From NCBI RefSeq assembly GCF_029168315.1, contig NZ_JARGYD010000001.1, positions 1 to 64,000 on the forward strand: a stretch of DNA of 64,000 nt. The letters run 5' to 3'. Made by a program: the position numbers and the translations under genes. Below, piece by piece: positions 8,625 through 17,816 of the stretch (position 1 is the stretch's first letter; each line of letters begins with the position of its first letter). The DNA comes from Psychromarinibacter halotolerans. GTDB lineage: Bacteria; Pseudomonadota; Alphaproteobacteria; Rhodobacterales; Rhodobacteraceae. Below the pieces are notes generated by a model. The model made no database searches. It was not told the origin of the DNA and saw only the letters and a list, made by a program, of their open reading frames with translations.

Positions 8625-8903
8625 GCGATTCATTTGGCGTTGACCGACCCATCCTCTCACGCCAGTTTGTACGGGCCGAGTGACAGACCACAAAATCTGG
8701 TGGCGACGCGCACGGCGAGGGACACAATCTAAAAGAGAAACCGCGGTGGCAACCCGCGGCATCGCGGCGGAGGCACTCTTCCGCTTGCGGTACGGTTTTG
8801 CCCTTCGCCTGCCTGAAACACACGGCGTGACGATCGTGCCGGTGATCCCGCGTCAGACGGGAGGCCGGTGGCAACAACAAGATACCACGGGGCATTTTCC
8901 ACG

Positions 8904-11900
8904 ATGAAAATCGAACGCAAGTTTACCAAGGCAGGTTTCGACGCGTACGCCGATATCGACTTCACGACGACGGTCTCCGAGATTCGGAATCCGGACGGCA
9001 CGATCGTGTTCCGCAATGACAAGGTCGAGGTTCCGGCCAGCTGGAGCCAAGTCGCCAGCGATGTCATCGCGCAAAAATATTTCCGCAAGGCCGGCGTTCC
9101 CGCCCGGCTGAAGAAGGTCCGCGAGAAGGACGTTCCCGAATTCCTGTGGCGGTCAGTTCCCGATGACGCGGCGCTGGCCGACCTGCCCGAAGACGAGCAG
9201 AAGATCGGCGAAACCTCTGCCCGTCAGGTGTTCGACCGTCTTGCCGGCGCCTGGACCTATTGGGGCTGGAAGGGTGGCTACTTCACCACCGAGGACGACG
9301 CGCAGGCCTATTTCGACGAGATGCGCTTCATGCTGGCCACCCAGAAGGCCGCGCCGAACAGCCCGCAGTGGTTCAACACCGGCCTGCACTGGGCCTACGG
9401 CATCGATGGTCCGGCGCAGGGCCACTATTACGTGGACTACAAGACCGGCAAGCTGACCAAGTCGAAGTCGTCCTACGAGCATCCGCAGCCGCACGCTTGC
9501 TTCATCCAGTCGGTGAAGGACGACCTTGTGTCGGACGGCGGCATCATGGACCTGTGGGTGCGCGAGGCGCGCCTGTTCAAATACGGCTCGGGCACCGGCA
9601 CCAACTTCTCGTCGCTCCGCGCGGAAGGCGAGAAACTATCGGGCGGCGGCAAGTCGTCGGGGCTGATGGGCTTTCTGAAGATCGGCGACCGGGCGGCCGG
9701 CGCGATCAAGTCGGGCGGCACCACCCGCCGCGCGGCGAAAATGGTCATCGTCGACGCCGACCACCCGGATATCGAGGACTTCATCGACTGGAAGGTGAAG
9801 GAAGAGCAGAAAGTGGCGTCGATCGTCGCGGGCTCGAAGATGCACGAGAAGATGCTGAACGGCATTTTCGCGGCGATCCGCGCGTGGGACGGGGCCGAGG
9901 CGGACGCCTATGACACGTCGGTCAACGAGGGCCTGAAGAAGGCGGTCCGCGAGGCCAAGAAGGTCGCCATTCCCGAGACCTACATCAAGCGCGTGCTGGA
10001 TTACGCGCGGCAGGGCTACGACTCGATCGAGTTCCCGACCTACGACACCGACTGGGACAGCGAGGCCTATGCCAGCGTTTCGGGGCAGAACTCAAACAAC
10101 TCGATCCGGGTGACGGACGGGTTCCTCGAAGCCGTGCGCAAGGACGAAAACTGGAAGCTTATCAACCGTGTGGACGGCAAAGTTTCCAAGGAAGTGAACG
10201 CCCGCCAGCTGTGGGAAAAGATCGGCCACGCCGCGTGGGCCTGCGCCGACCCGGGCATCCAGTTCCACGACACCGTGAACGCGTGGCACACCTGCCCGGA
10301 AGATGGCGAGATCCGGGGCTCGAACCCCTGTTCCGAGTACATGTTCCTGGACGACACGGCCTGCAACCTTGCCTCGATGAACCTGCTGACCTTCTGGAAG
10401 GACGGCAAGTTTCAGGCGCAGGACTACGTACACGCCACCCGCCTGTGGACGCTGACGCTGGAAATCTCGGTGATGATGGCGCAGTTCCCGTCCAAGGAAA
10501 TCGCGCAGCTGTCCTATGACTTCCGGACGCTGGGCCTTGGCTATGCCAACATCGGCGGTCTGCTGATGAACATGGGCCTTGGTTACGACAGCGACGCCGG
10601 CCGCGCGATGGGCGGTGCGCTGACCGCGATCATGACCGGCGTGGCTTATGCCACCTCGGCTGAGATCGCCGGTGAACTGGGCGCCTTCCCGAGCTATGAC
10701 CGCAACGCGGCGCACATGCTGCGGGTCATCCGCAACCACCGCACCGCCGCCTACGGTAAGACCGATGGCTACGACAACCTTGCGATCAAGCCGGTGCCGC
10801 TGGATCACGCCAACTGCCCCGACAGCGAACTGGTCGCGCTGGCCGAAGCCGCGTGGGACGAGGCGCTGGAGCTGGGCGAGAAGAACGGCTACCGCAACGC
10901 GCAGACCTCGGTCATCGCGCCGACCGGCACCATCGGTCTGGTGATGGACTGCGACACCACCGGGATCGAGCCCGACTTCGCGCTGGTGAAGTTCAAGAAG
11001 CTGGCCGGTGGCGGCTATTTCAAGATCATCAACCGCTCGGTTCCGGCCGCGCTGGAAGGGCTGGGCTATTCCTCGGCCCAGATTGAGGAAATCGTGTCCT
11101 ACGCCGTGGGCCACGGCACCCTGGGCAACGCGCCGGGCATCAACCACACCGCGCTGATCGGGCACGGCTTCGGCGAGGCGCAGATCGAGAAGATCGAGGC
11201 GGCGCTGCCGTCGGCCTTCGACATCCGCTTCGTGTTCAACCAGTGGACGCTGGGCGAAGAGTTCCTGACCGGCCCGCTGGGCATCCCTGCGGAAAAGCTG
11301 TCCGATCCGACCTTCAACCTGCTGGCGCACCTTGGGTTCACCAAGCGCGACATCGAAGCGGCGAACGACCACGTCTGCGGGACGATGACGCTGGAAGGCG
11401 CGCCGCACCTCGACCCGGCGCATTACCACATCTTCGACTGCGCCAACCCGTGCGGCAAGAAGGGCAAGCGGTTCCTGTCGGTGGACAGCCACATCACCAT
11501 GATGGCTGCGGCCCAGTCGTTCATCTCGGGTGCCATCTCGAAGACGATCAACATGCCGAACGACGCCACGATCGAGGACTGCCAGAAGGCCTATGAACTG
11601 TCGTGGTCGCTGGGTGTGAAGGCCAACGCGCTGTACCGCGACGGGTCGAAGCTGTCGCAGCCGCTGGCCGCCGCGCTGGTCGAAGACGATGACGACGCCG
11701 CCGATACGCTGGAAAGCGGAACCCCCGCCGAGAAGGCGCAGGTGCTGGCCGAGAAGATCGTCGAGAAGGTCATCGTCAAAGAGATCGTCAGCCGTCAGCG
11801 CGACAAGCTGCCCGAGCGGCGTCGCGGGTACACGCAGAAAGCCGTCGTCGGCGGCCATAAGGTTTACCTGAGGACCGGCGAGTACAACGATGGAAAGCTT

Positions 11901-12593
11901 GGCGAAATCTTCATCGACATGCACAAGGAAGGCGCTGGCTTCCGGGCGATGATGAACAACTTCGCCATCGCGGTTTCGGTCGGCCTTCAGTACGGCGTGC
12001 CGCTGGAAGAGTTCGTCGACGCTTTCACCTTCACCCGGTTCGAACCGGCGGGCATGGTGCAGGGCAACGAGACGATCAAGAACGCGACGTCGATCCTTGA
12101 TTACATCTTCCGCGAACTCGCGGTGTCCTACCTCGACCGGACCGATCTGGCCCATGTGAAGCCCGAAGGCGTGTCCTTCGACGAGCTGGGCCGCGGCGAG
12201 GAAGAGGGCAAGCGCAACTTCACCGAAGTGCCGGACAGCAACGGAACCTCGCCCTTCGAGGTGCTCAAGCAGGTCGCGTCGGCGGGCTTCACCCGCAAGC
12301 GTCTGCCGCAGGAACTGCTGGTGGTTCAGGGCGGTCAGTCCGGTGCGGTCGCGCTGGCGGCATCGGGCGACCCGGTCGCCACGCTGCAGACGCTGGTCCC
12401 CGAGCCCGGCGGTGCGGCCAGCACCTCTGCCACGGCGGTGGCCAGCGGGACCATGTCGATGGACCTGCGCACCAAGGCCAAGATGCAGGGCTACGAGGGC
12501 GATCCCTGTGGCGACTGCGGCAACTACACGCTGGTGCGCAACGGCACCTGCATGAAGTGCAACACCTGCGGCGCCACGTCGGGCTGCAGCTAA
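8904..12593 (+). CDS. nrdJ: class II (vitamin B12-dependent) ribonucleotide reductase
   Basis: Converts ribonucleotides to deoxyribonucleotides with adenosylcobalamin, independent of oxygen. The 1229-residue protein shows the reductase core with NPCSEYMFLDDTACNLASMN, the radical-domain stretch TSVIAPTGTIGLVMDCD and VCGTMTLEGAP. It ends in a cysteine-rich tail CGDCGNYTL...CMKCNTCGATSGCS, typical of alphaproteobacterial NrdJ and thought to relay electrons or bind zinc. I chose the ATG at 8904 (MKIERKFTKAG), the usual N-terminus, rather than GTG at 8868. An inverted repeat and an intrinsic terminator follow. Confidence 0.96.
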   Translation: MKIERKFTKAGFDAYADIDFTTTVSEIRNPDGTIVFRNDKVEVPASWSQVASDVIAQKYFRKAGVPARLKKVREKDVPEFLWRSVPDDAALADLPEDEQKIGETSARQVFDRLAGAWTYWGWKGGYFTTEDDAQAYFDEMRFMLATQKAAPNSPQWFNTGLHWAYGIDGPAQGHYYVDYKTGKLTKSKSSYEHPQPHACFIQSVKDDLVSDGGIMDLWVREARLFKYGSGTGTNFSSLRAEGEKLSGGGKSSGLMGFLKIGDRAAGAIKSGGTTRRAAKMVIVDADHPDIEDFIDWKVKEEQKVASIVAGSKMHEKMLNGIFAAIRAWDGAEADAYDTSVNEGLKKAVREAKKVAIPETYIKRVLDYARQGYDSIEFPTYDTDWDSEAYASVSGQNSNNSIRVTDGFLEAVRKDENWKLINRVDGKVSKEVNARQLWEKIGHAAWACADPGIQFHDTVNAWHTCPEDGEIRGSNPCSEYMFLDDTACNLASMNLLTFWKDGKFQAQDYVHATRLWTLTLEISVMMAQFPSKEIAQLSYDFRTLGLGYANIGGLLMNMGLGYDSDAGRAMGGALTAIMTGVAYATSAEIAGELGAFPSYDRNAAHMLRVIRNHRTAAYGKTDGYDNLAIKPVPLDHANCPDSELVALAEAAWDEALELGEKNGYRNAQTSVIAPTGTIGLVMDCDTTGIEPDFALVKFKKLAGGGYFKIINRSVPAALEGLGYSSAQIEEIVSYAVGHGTLGNAPGINHTALIGHGFGEAQIEKIEAALPSAFDIRFVFNQWTLGEEFLTGPLGIPAEKLSDPTFNLLAHLGFTKRDIEAANDHVCGTMTLEGAPHLDPAHYHIFDCANPCGKKGKRFLSVDSHITMMAAAQSFISGAISKTINMPNDATIEDCQKAYELSWSLGVKANALYRDGSKLSQPLAAALVEDDDDAADTLESGTPAEKAQVLAEKIVEKVIVKEIVSRQRDKLPERRRGYTQKAVVGGHKVYLRTGEYNDGKLGEIFIDMHKEGAGFRAMMNNFAIAVSVGLQYGVPLEEFVDAFTFTRFEPAGMVQGNETIKNATSILDYIFRELAVSYLDRTDLAHVKPEGVSFDELGRGEEEGKRNFTEVPDSNGTSPFEVLKQVASAGFTRKRLPQELLVVQGGQSGAVALAASGDPVATLQTLVPEPGGAASTSATAVASGTMSMDLRTKAKMQGYEGDPCGDCGNYTLVRNGTCMKCNTCGATSGCS

Positions 12594-12602
12594 GTTTCGG
12601 AC

Positions 12603-12645
12603 CGGGGCGTCGCGCTTTCCCCAACCAACAACCCGCGACGCCCCG
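12603..12645. repeat. perfect 12-bp inverted repeat after nrdJ
   Basis: CGGGGCGTCGCG (12603-12614) and CGCGACGCCCCG (12634-12645) flank a 19-base spacer, starting 10 bases after the nrdJ stop codon. No T-run follows, so it may protect the 3' end or pause transcription rather than terminate it. Confidence 0.55.
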
Positions 12646-12804
12646 ATCCACCCGCTGGCCCGGCGGCAAATGGGCACGAACAGGGTGGGGGCGGGCTATT
12701 GTCCTTGCCCACCTTAACCCGGGGCGAGTGCGCTTGCCCTGAATGCAGGTCGGGCCGCAGGCAGAAACCGGGCGGTACAAACGATGAGTCCGATCGGCAA
12801 AACT

Positions 12805-12834
12805 GGGGCGCCCTTGGGCGCCCCGATTTCTTTT
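12805..12834 (+). terminator. intrinsic terminator between nrdJ and the methyltransferase gene
   Basis: A perfect G/C stem (GGGGCGCC-cttg-GGCGCCCC, 12805-12824) is followed by GATTTCTTTT. On the other strand AGTTTT follows, so it may serve both convergent units. Confidence 0.8.
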
Positions 12835-12887
12835 GGGGTGCCGGCAAGCCGTGGTGGTCCGCCATGCGGACACGCTGTCCGTTTCAG

Positions 12888-13691
12888 CTAGGACGGCTTT
12901 CGCGCGATTGCCGTTGCGAAGGCCTGATACCCATACAGAGACCCTGCTTCGGCACGGCGGTCATGTTCCGCCACAAGCGCGTCCGCCAATTGCTTGCCGA
13001 TGTCGCCACGCTCAACCATTCTTTGTGTTGTAACCTCGACCCACGGCAGCATTTGTTCTCGGGTTGTGACGATACGGCTCACGACGTCAAAGCTGGCGAT
13101 CTCCATGCCCGCGTTTGAGATCAGGGATCTCAACTTCCCGACAATAAAGGCATCGGTGACGAACTCTCGGACGAACTCCTGAGCGCAGATGTTCAGCGGA
13201 TCGTTTGGCATGCTGCTGAATGTCGCCTTCGAAAAATCCGCATCGCATACCACAAGCGATCCGCCTGCCTTCAGAACTCTGAACGCTTCGACCAAAAGAG
13301 AGTCCGGGTGCGTCACATGGGTCAGAACCGTATGCATGATGACGGCATCGACGCTGTTGTCTTCAATCGGAAGATTTGCGCCATCGGCGACCGTGAATGA
13401 CAGATTGGCGTGGGACCGCGATCGTTCGATTGCTTCGTTCACAAAGCCCTGAGACGGGTCAAAGCCGACCACCTTCGCCGGATCTGCCGCTGCTGCGATG
13501 CGACGTGTCACGGCGCCCGCGCCAGCCCCGACTTCGATCGTTATACTGTCGGGGGCAAGCGGCAGCCGTCTTAAATAGTCCGCAACGATCCGCTCCATTG
13601 TCGGATCGGCTTGGCGCACGTCCATAGAGTCGGCGAACATCTTGATGAACTCGGGCCCGGCGGCATCTACGTCTTGAAATGGGTCTGCCAT
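12888..13691 (-). CDS. SAM-dependent methyltransferase, low-G+C island gene
   Basis: Soluble protein of 267 residues with the class I methyltransferase fold: motif I IEVGAGAGAVTRRI (around 50-63), an acidic second strand VVGFDPS, DGANLPIEDNSVDAVIMHTV and the post-motif LKAGGSLVVCD. It resembles UbiE/COQ5-like small-molecule methyltransferases but no substrate can be assigned. Its base composition is clearly less G+C-rich than its neighbours, with AT-ending codons, which suggests horizontal acquisition. It converges on nrdJ across a shared terminator. Confidence 0.85.
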   Translation of the reverse strand: MADPFQDVDAAGPEFIKMFADSMDVRQADPTMERIVADYLRRLPLAPDSITIEVGAGAGAVTRRIAAAADPAKVVGFDPSQGFVNEAIERSRSHANLSFTVADGANLPIEDNSVDAVIMHTVLTHVTHPDSLLVEAFRVLKAGGSLVVCDADFSKATFSSMPNDPLNICAQEFVREFVTDAFIVGKLRSLISNAGMEIASFDVVSRIVTTREQMLPWVEVTTQRMVERGDIGKQLADALVAEHDRRAEAGSLYGYQAFATAIARKPS

Positions 13692-14008
13692 CGGCGTGCT
13701 CCAGGTAAGCTGAACGCAATGCTACAAGGAAAATCATGAAACTCAAAATATGCACGCCGGGCTGGAAGGAAGCTTTTGCCTAACACCAGGCTTACGATGT
13801 GCAGCTAACCTCTGCCGGACGCGTACCCTCCAGCCGCTTCACGGCGCCTTTAGCGCGCGTTGGATCGCGGGCAAGGTTCCGGCATCTGACAAATAGTTGA
13901 ACGCGCCGTGCGGGCCGAATTGAAACCGTCCCGCGACCCCTGCCGTACCTTCCAATAACCCGAGGCGCTGTTTGTCCGGGTGTAAATGGTAAACGGGAGG
14001 ACCCCACA
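13692..14008. other. divergent intergenic region, methyltransferase/fasciclin
   Basis: About 320 bases with no convincing gene. A 15-codon frame at 13736-13783 has AAGGA before its ATG but nothing else supports it. The right end carries a GGGAGG ribosome-binding site for the fasciclin gene. Confidence 0.4.
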
Positions 14009-14563
14009 ATGTTCAAGACCATCGCTTCTGCCGCCGTCCTGATGACCGCGACCGCTGGCTTCGCCGCCGCTCAAGGCAACCCCACTGTCGGCGGTGCGCC
14101 GATGATGGCCGACATGACCATCGCCGAGAACGCATCCGCCGCGCCGAACCTGACCACGCTGGTCGCCGCCGTGACCGAGGCCGACATGGTCGACACGCTG
14201 ATGAGCGCGGGCCCCTTCACCGTGTTCGCGCCGACCAACGCCGCCTTTGGCGAGATCAACGCCGCGTCGCTTGAAAAGTTGCTGGCGAACAAGCCGCAGC
14301 TGCAACAGGTGCTGGGCTGCCACGTCGTCGCGACCGAGGCGTTCTCGCAGGACATCGCGGGCATGATCGCCGATGACGGCGGGATGCACCCGGTCGAGAC
14401 CGTGGGCGGCTGCACGCTGACCGCTTACATGGAAGGCGGCATGCTGAAGCTGAAGGACGAGAACGGCCGCGTTGCGACCGTGACCGTCGCGGATGTCGAC
14501 CAGTCGAACGGTGTGGTCCACGTCATCGACAAGGTTCTGATCCCGGCCGGTCAGGTCAACTGA
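14009..14563 (+). CDS. secreted fasciclin (FAS1) domain protein
   Basis: Exported protein of 184 residues with a clear signal peptide (MFKTIASAAVLMTATAGFAAAQ). One FAS1 domain occupies roughly residues 45-182: NLTTLVAAVTEADMVDTL, GPFTVFAPTNAAFGEI and VIDKVLIP are the family's H1 and H2-like motifs. FAS1 proteins mediate adhesion or surface interactions; the ligand here is unknown. A GGGAGG site precedes the ATG and a strong terminator follows, so it is probably monocistronic. Confidence 0.92.
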   Translation: MFKTIASAAVLMTATAGFAAAQGNPTVGGAPMMADMTIAENASAAPNLTTLVAAVTEADMVDTLMSAGPFTVFAPTNAAFGEINAASLEKLLANKPQLQQVLGCHVVATEAFSQDIAGMIADDGGMHPVETVGGCTLTAYMEGGMLKLKDENGRVATVTVADVDQSNGVVHVIDKVLIPAGQVN

Positions 14564-14589
14564 TCGCCGGACACGGTATCCCAGACGTC

Positions 14590-14620
14590 AAAGGGCGGCC
14601 ACTGGCCGCCCTTTTTCTTT
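14590..14620 (+). terminator. intrinsic terminator after the fasciclin gene
   Basis: The stem AAAGGGCGGCC-act-GGCCGCCCTTT (14590-14614) is followed by TTCTTT. It lies between two convergent genes and may work in both directions. Confidence 0.85.
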
Positions 14621-14642
14621 GTGCGGATCGGCTGTGCCGCAA

Positions 14643-15596
14643 TCAGAGCGCCAGCTCCAGTTCGCGCGAGACGGCCGCGCCATCGGCTTCGGTCAGGCCA
14701 AGGCGGGCGCGCAGGTCGGCCGGCAGCAGACGTGCGCTGGTCACGCGGGGCAGGGCCATCTCGGCAATCGTGCGGTCCTCGCCGAACCGGGCGACGTAGT
14801 CGGCATAGTTGTCGTAAGCGGCGCGGCCGTTCGCCTCGACGAAGCTTTCGGTCGCGGCGCCGTTGGCCAGCAGCACGTCGTGACGCGCGGTCTCGACGTG
14901 GTAGACGGTGACCTCGGCGTTGCGCGCTTCGGCCAGTTCAAGGCGGATCGTGTCGCCGTTCACCAGCGCGGCGGCGTTGACCAGCATTCCGTCCAGCACC
15001 ATCGCGTGTTCGGCGGTAACGACCAGTTCGCGGTGCGGCAGGCCGTTGCCCAGTGCGCCAGCCGAGATGCGGACAAGGTCGCCCTGCGGGTACAGACCGT
15101 GGATCATCTGCAGCGTCTGGCGCGCGACCCACAGAACTTCTTCCGAACGGCCGTCAGCGGTCAGAACCCGGTCGCCGGCGGACAGCGCGTCGATGCGCAC
15201 TTCGCCATCGGGGGTCGCGATCAGCGTGTCACCGGCAAAGCAGTTGACGACCGACGCCTCGGCGGCCTCGGTCACGTCCATGCCGGAGGTAAAGTCCGAC
15301 GGCTCCAGTTCGCCGTTGTGCGGAATGACGACGCTGCCGGGCAGGTAGTAATAGGTGAAGACGCCGTAGGTGTCGCCGTTGATCTCGACGGTATAGCCGG
15401 TATAGCCCGCGTCGCCGCCGTGGTCGTTCCACAGCTTGTCGCCGTCGCTGGCCGTGCCGGAATCGTCGCTGTCGATGACCGGGCCGCCAGAGCCATATTC
15501 GCTTGCGTCGTTATAGGTCAGGGTGAAGCCAGAGCCGGTGTCATTGAACGTGGCGCTGGAAAGAATGATGCTGTTGGTGGTGAGTACGTCAGCCAT
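14643..15596 (-). CDS. Hint (hedgehog/intein) domain protein
   Basis: Protein of 317 residues with no signal peptide. The N-terminal 115 residues are rich in Gly, Asp, Ser and Thr. A Hint module starts at Cys119 (NCFAGDTLIATPDGEVRI), continues through DALSAGDRVLT and the block B-like ELVVTAEHAMVLDG, and ends before a C-terminal region rich in Ala and Leu. Hint modules can cleave or splice protein, Cys119 being the expected nucleophile; many Rhodobacteraceae carry such proteins as probable secreted or surface products, but their job is unknown. The ATG at 15596 has a strong AAGGGGGA site; the longer frame to 15659 lacks one. Confidence 0.88.
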   Translation of the reverse strand: MADVLTTNSIILSSATFNDTGSGFTLTYNDASEYGSGGPVIDSDDSGTASDGDKLWNDHGGDAGYTGYTVEINGDTYGVFTYYYLPGSVVIPHNGELEPSDFTSGMDVTEAAEASVVNCFAGDTLIATPDGEVRIDALSAGDRVLTADGRSEEVLWVARQTLQMIHGLYPQGDLVRISAGALGNGLPHRELVVTAEHAMVLDGMLVNAAALVNGDTIRLELAEARNAEVTVYHVETARHDVLLANGAATESFVEANGRAAYDNYADYVARFGEDRTIAEMALPRVTSARLLPADLRARLGLTEADGAAVSRELELAL

Positions 15597-15760
15597 TGCT
15601 GATCCCCCTTCGGTTCGGATGTGCTGAGAAGCCAGACGGTGGCGGCTGGCTGCGCTCACACTCCGCGAAAAGGGGCAGTGTCGCGTGGCTGTAGCTAAAG
15701 GCCCGGTTGGACGGGGCGATTCCCCGTCGTCCGGACAAAAGTTAACACGCGAGTCATCGT

Positions 15761-15796
15761 TCGGAAAGAAAACCTGACTGAATTAGTCGGAGGTTT
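15761..15796 (-). terminator. intrinsic terminator after sdaA (minus strand)
   Basis: Read on the minus strand, AAACCT-cc-GACT pairs with AGTC-AGGTTT around an AATTC loop and is followed by TCTTT. It starts just after the sdaA stop codon. Confidence 0.7.
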
Positions 15797-15807
15797 ACCT
15801 GACGTTC

Positions 15808-17181
15808 TCAGCAGTTCGGCACGTTTACCGCGAGCCCGCCAAGCGAAGTCTCTTTATACTTGTGGCTCATGTCCGATCCGGTCTGCCGCATCGTCTCGAT
15901 CGCGGCATCCAGCGGCACAAGGTGGGTGCCGTCGCCGCGCAGGCTCAGCGACGCGGCGGACACCGCCTTGATCGCGCCCAGCCCGTTGCGCTCGATGCAG
16001 GGGACCTGCACCAGCCCGCGCACCGGGTCGCAGGTCATGCCAAGATGATGCTCCAGCGCGATCTCGGCGGCGTTCTCGACCTGCTCGGGCGTGCCGCCCA
16101 TCACCGCGCACAGACCGGCTGCCGCCATTGCCGACGCGCTGCCGACCTCGGCCTGACAGCCGCATTCGGCGCCCGAGATCGACGCGTTGTGCTTCACCAG
16201 CCCGCCAATGGCGGCGGCGGTCAGCAGGAAATCCGGCAGCTTCGACGGGCCCGCGCCGGGCACGTGGTCCAGCCAGTAGCGGATCACGGCGGGCACCACG
16301 CCCGCGGCGCCGTTGGTGGGGGCGGTGACGACCTGTCCGCCAGCGGCGTTCTCTTCGTTCACCGCCATCGCATAGACCGACATCCAGTCGTTGATCACAT
16401 GCGGCGGGGCAAGGTTGGTGCCGCGTTCGGCCACCAGCCGGTCGCGGATCGCGGCGGCGCGGCGCTTGACGCCCAGCCCGCCGGGCAGGGTGCCATGCGT
16501 GTCCAGCCCCCGATCCATGCAATCGCGCATCACCTGCCACACCCGCGCGATGCCGTCGTCCAGCGCGGCGCGGCCGATCCGGCTGAGTTCGTTGGCGCGC
16601 TTCAGGTCCGCCACCGACTTGCCCTCGCGGGCGCACATCTCAAGCATCTCGGCGGCGGTCTTGAACGGGTAGGGGACGGGCGGGCCGTCGTCGGTGTCCT
16701 TGCCGCGCGCCAGTTCCTCGGCGGTCAGGACGAAGCCGCCGCCGACCGAGTAATAGGTTTCCTGCAAGATCACGTCGCCCTGCCGGTCGGTGGCGGCGAC
16801 GGTCATGCCGTTCGCGTGACCGGGCAGGGGGTCGCCATAGTCCAGCACCACGTCCGTGTCTGGGTCCAGCGCCAGCGGCGACAAGCCTTCGGGCGTGACC
16901 GTCCCGGTCTCGGCGATCTGCTTCAGCACGCGCTCGGCGGCCTCGTGGTCATAGTCCTGCGGCGTGAACCCGGCGAGGCCAAGGATCACCGCGCGGTCGC
17001 TGGCGTGCCCGATCCCGGTAAAGGCGAGCGAGCCGTACAGCCGCGTCTTCAGCCCGTGCGCCGTAAAGGCCGACCCGCGCAGCGTGTCGAGAAACCGCGC
17101 CGCCGCCACCATCGGCCCCATCGTGTGCGAGGACGACGGCCCGACGCCCACCTTGAACATGTCGAATACGGAAATGAACAT
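15808..17181 (-). CDS. sdaA: L-serine ammonia-lyase
   Basis: Iron-sulfur L-serine dehydratase converting serine to pyruvate and ammonia. The 457-residue single-chain form has the N-terminal domain FKVGVGPSSSHTMGPM and the C-terminal catalytic domain with SGAECGCQAEVG and TCDPVRGLVQVPCIERN; these cysteines ligate the 4Fe-4S cluster that binds substrate. The start is the ATG at 17181 (MFISVFDMF), the typical family N-terminus; the frame is open 11 codons further. DUF454 lies upstream on the same strand. Confidence 0.96.
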   Translation of the reverse strand: MFISVFDMFKVGVGPSSSHTMGPMVAAARFLDTLRGSAFTAHGLKTRLYGSLAFTGIGHASDRAVILGLAGFTPQDYDHEAAERVLKQIAETGTVTPEGLSPLALDPDTDVVLDYGDPLPGHANGMTVAATDRQGDVILQETYYSVGGGFVLTAEELARGKDTDDGPPVPYPFKTAAEMLEMCAREGKSVADLKRANELSRIGRAALDDGIARVWQVMRDCMDRGLDTHGTLPGGLGVKRRAAAIRDRLVAERGTNLAPPHVINDWMSVYAMAVNEENAAGGQVVTAPTNGAAGVVPAVIRYWLDHVPGAGPSKLPDFLLTAAAIGGLVKHNASISGAECGCQAEVGSASAMAAAGLCAVMGGTPEQVENAAEIALEHHLGMTCDPVRGLVQVPCIERNGLGAIKAVSAASLSLRGDGTHLVPLDAAIETMRQTGSDMSHKYKETSLGGLAVNVPNC

Positions 17182-17290
17182 CGCGCGCCTTTCCCAGTTG
17201 TCCCTTGGTGCCAAAGCCGCGCGGGGGACGCCATGCGAAAAGCGACCGCTTGACGCGGGCGGGCGGCACGGCGGGACGTAGCGCCCACGC

Positions 17291-17647
17291 TTACCCGTCG
17301 GGCCGCGTCCAGACGAAGATCGCCGCAGGGATCATGCAGGCGGCCTGTATCGCGATCAGGTACAGGTCCAGCCGCATCAGCACCGACAGCAGCAGCACCG
17401 CCGCCATCGTCGACACCGCCATGATCTTGGCCCGCCGCGAAATGGCGCCGGTGGCCTCCCACCGCTGGATGTGCGGCCCGAAATGCGCGTGGTCGATCAG
17501 CCACGCGCGGGCGCGCGGCGATCCCTTGCCGAACAGGAACGCCGCAAGGATCATGAAGGGCACCGTCGGCAGCACCGGAAGCACGACGCCGACCAAGCCA
17601 AGCGCGACCGAAATCCACCCCAGTGCCAGAAAGACGTGTCTGCCCAT
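17291..17647 (-). CDS. DUF454 (YbaN-like) inner-membrane protein
   Basis: Small membrane protein of 118 residues with two hydrophobic blocks (about 5-40 and 75-112). The motif GLVGVVLPVLPTVPFMILAA and the loop FGKGSPRARAWLIDH are diagnostic of the YbaN/DUF454 family, whose function is unknown. The ATG at 17647 follows AAGGA at a good distance. It lies upstream of sdaA with a 110-base gap, and is divergent from rpiA. Confidence 0.88.
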   Translation of the reverse strand: MGRHVFLALGWISVALGLVGVVLPVLPTVPFMILAAFLFGKGSPRARAWLIDHAHFGPHIQRWEATGAISRRAKIMAVSTMAAVLLLSVLMRLDLYLIAIQAACMIPAAIFVWTRPDG

Positions 17648-17816
17648 CGTGCTCGTTCCTTGCCATCCGACGTTTGATGATAGCCTGCTTGCACGGCGCG
17701 GCGAACCTCCCTTCCGCAGGGCCCGATCTGCCGCGGCGTGCGGCGGGGAAATCCGCACTCGCGCCCCGGCGTCTTCTTGCCTATAAGGCCGGGGACTTTC
17801 AGGGGAGCTGCCAGGA

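Larger units (their letters stand above)
8221..8903. other. long non-coding region upstream of nrdJ
   Basis: Nearly 700 bases without a believable gene. It contains several inverted repeats (8292-8328, 8515-8549, 8591-8625), a G/C hairpin around 8430-8455, and a palindrome-flanked CCGCGG element near 8741-8759. I looked for a cobalamin riboswitch because nrdJ needs adenosylcobalamin, but found no B12-box-like sequence. It probably contains the nrdJ promoter and possibly an unannotated RNA. Confidence 0.55.

Noticed and set aside
8640..8903. Cobalamin riboswitch before nrdJ
   Set aside because: I found no B12-box or core sequence resembling the riboswitch consensus in this region, so no call was made.
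10092..12677. 861-codon minus-strand frame opposite nrdJ
   Set aside because: Arg/Ala/His-rich shadow of nrdJ, without ribosome-binding site or recognisable domain.
12699..13118. Plus-strand frame with cysteines between nrdJ and the methyltransferase
   Set aside because: It runs through the intrinsic terminator at 12805 and then antisense into the methyltransferase gene; no family resemblance.
13736..13783. 15-codon frame MKLKICTPGWKEAFA with AAGGA before the ATG
   Set aside because: Too short to separate from chance, no conserved feature and no matching attenuator.
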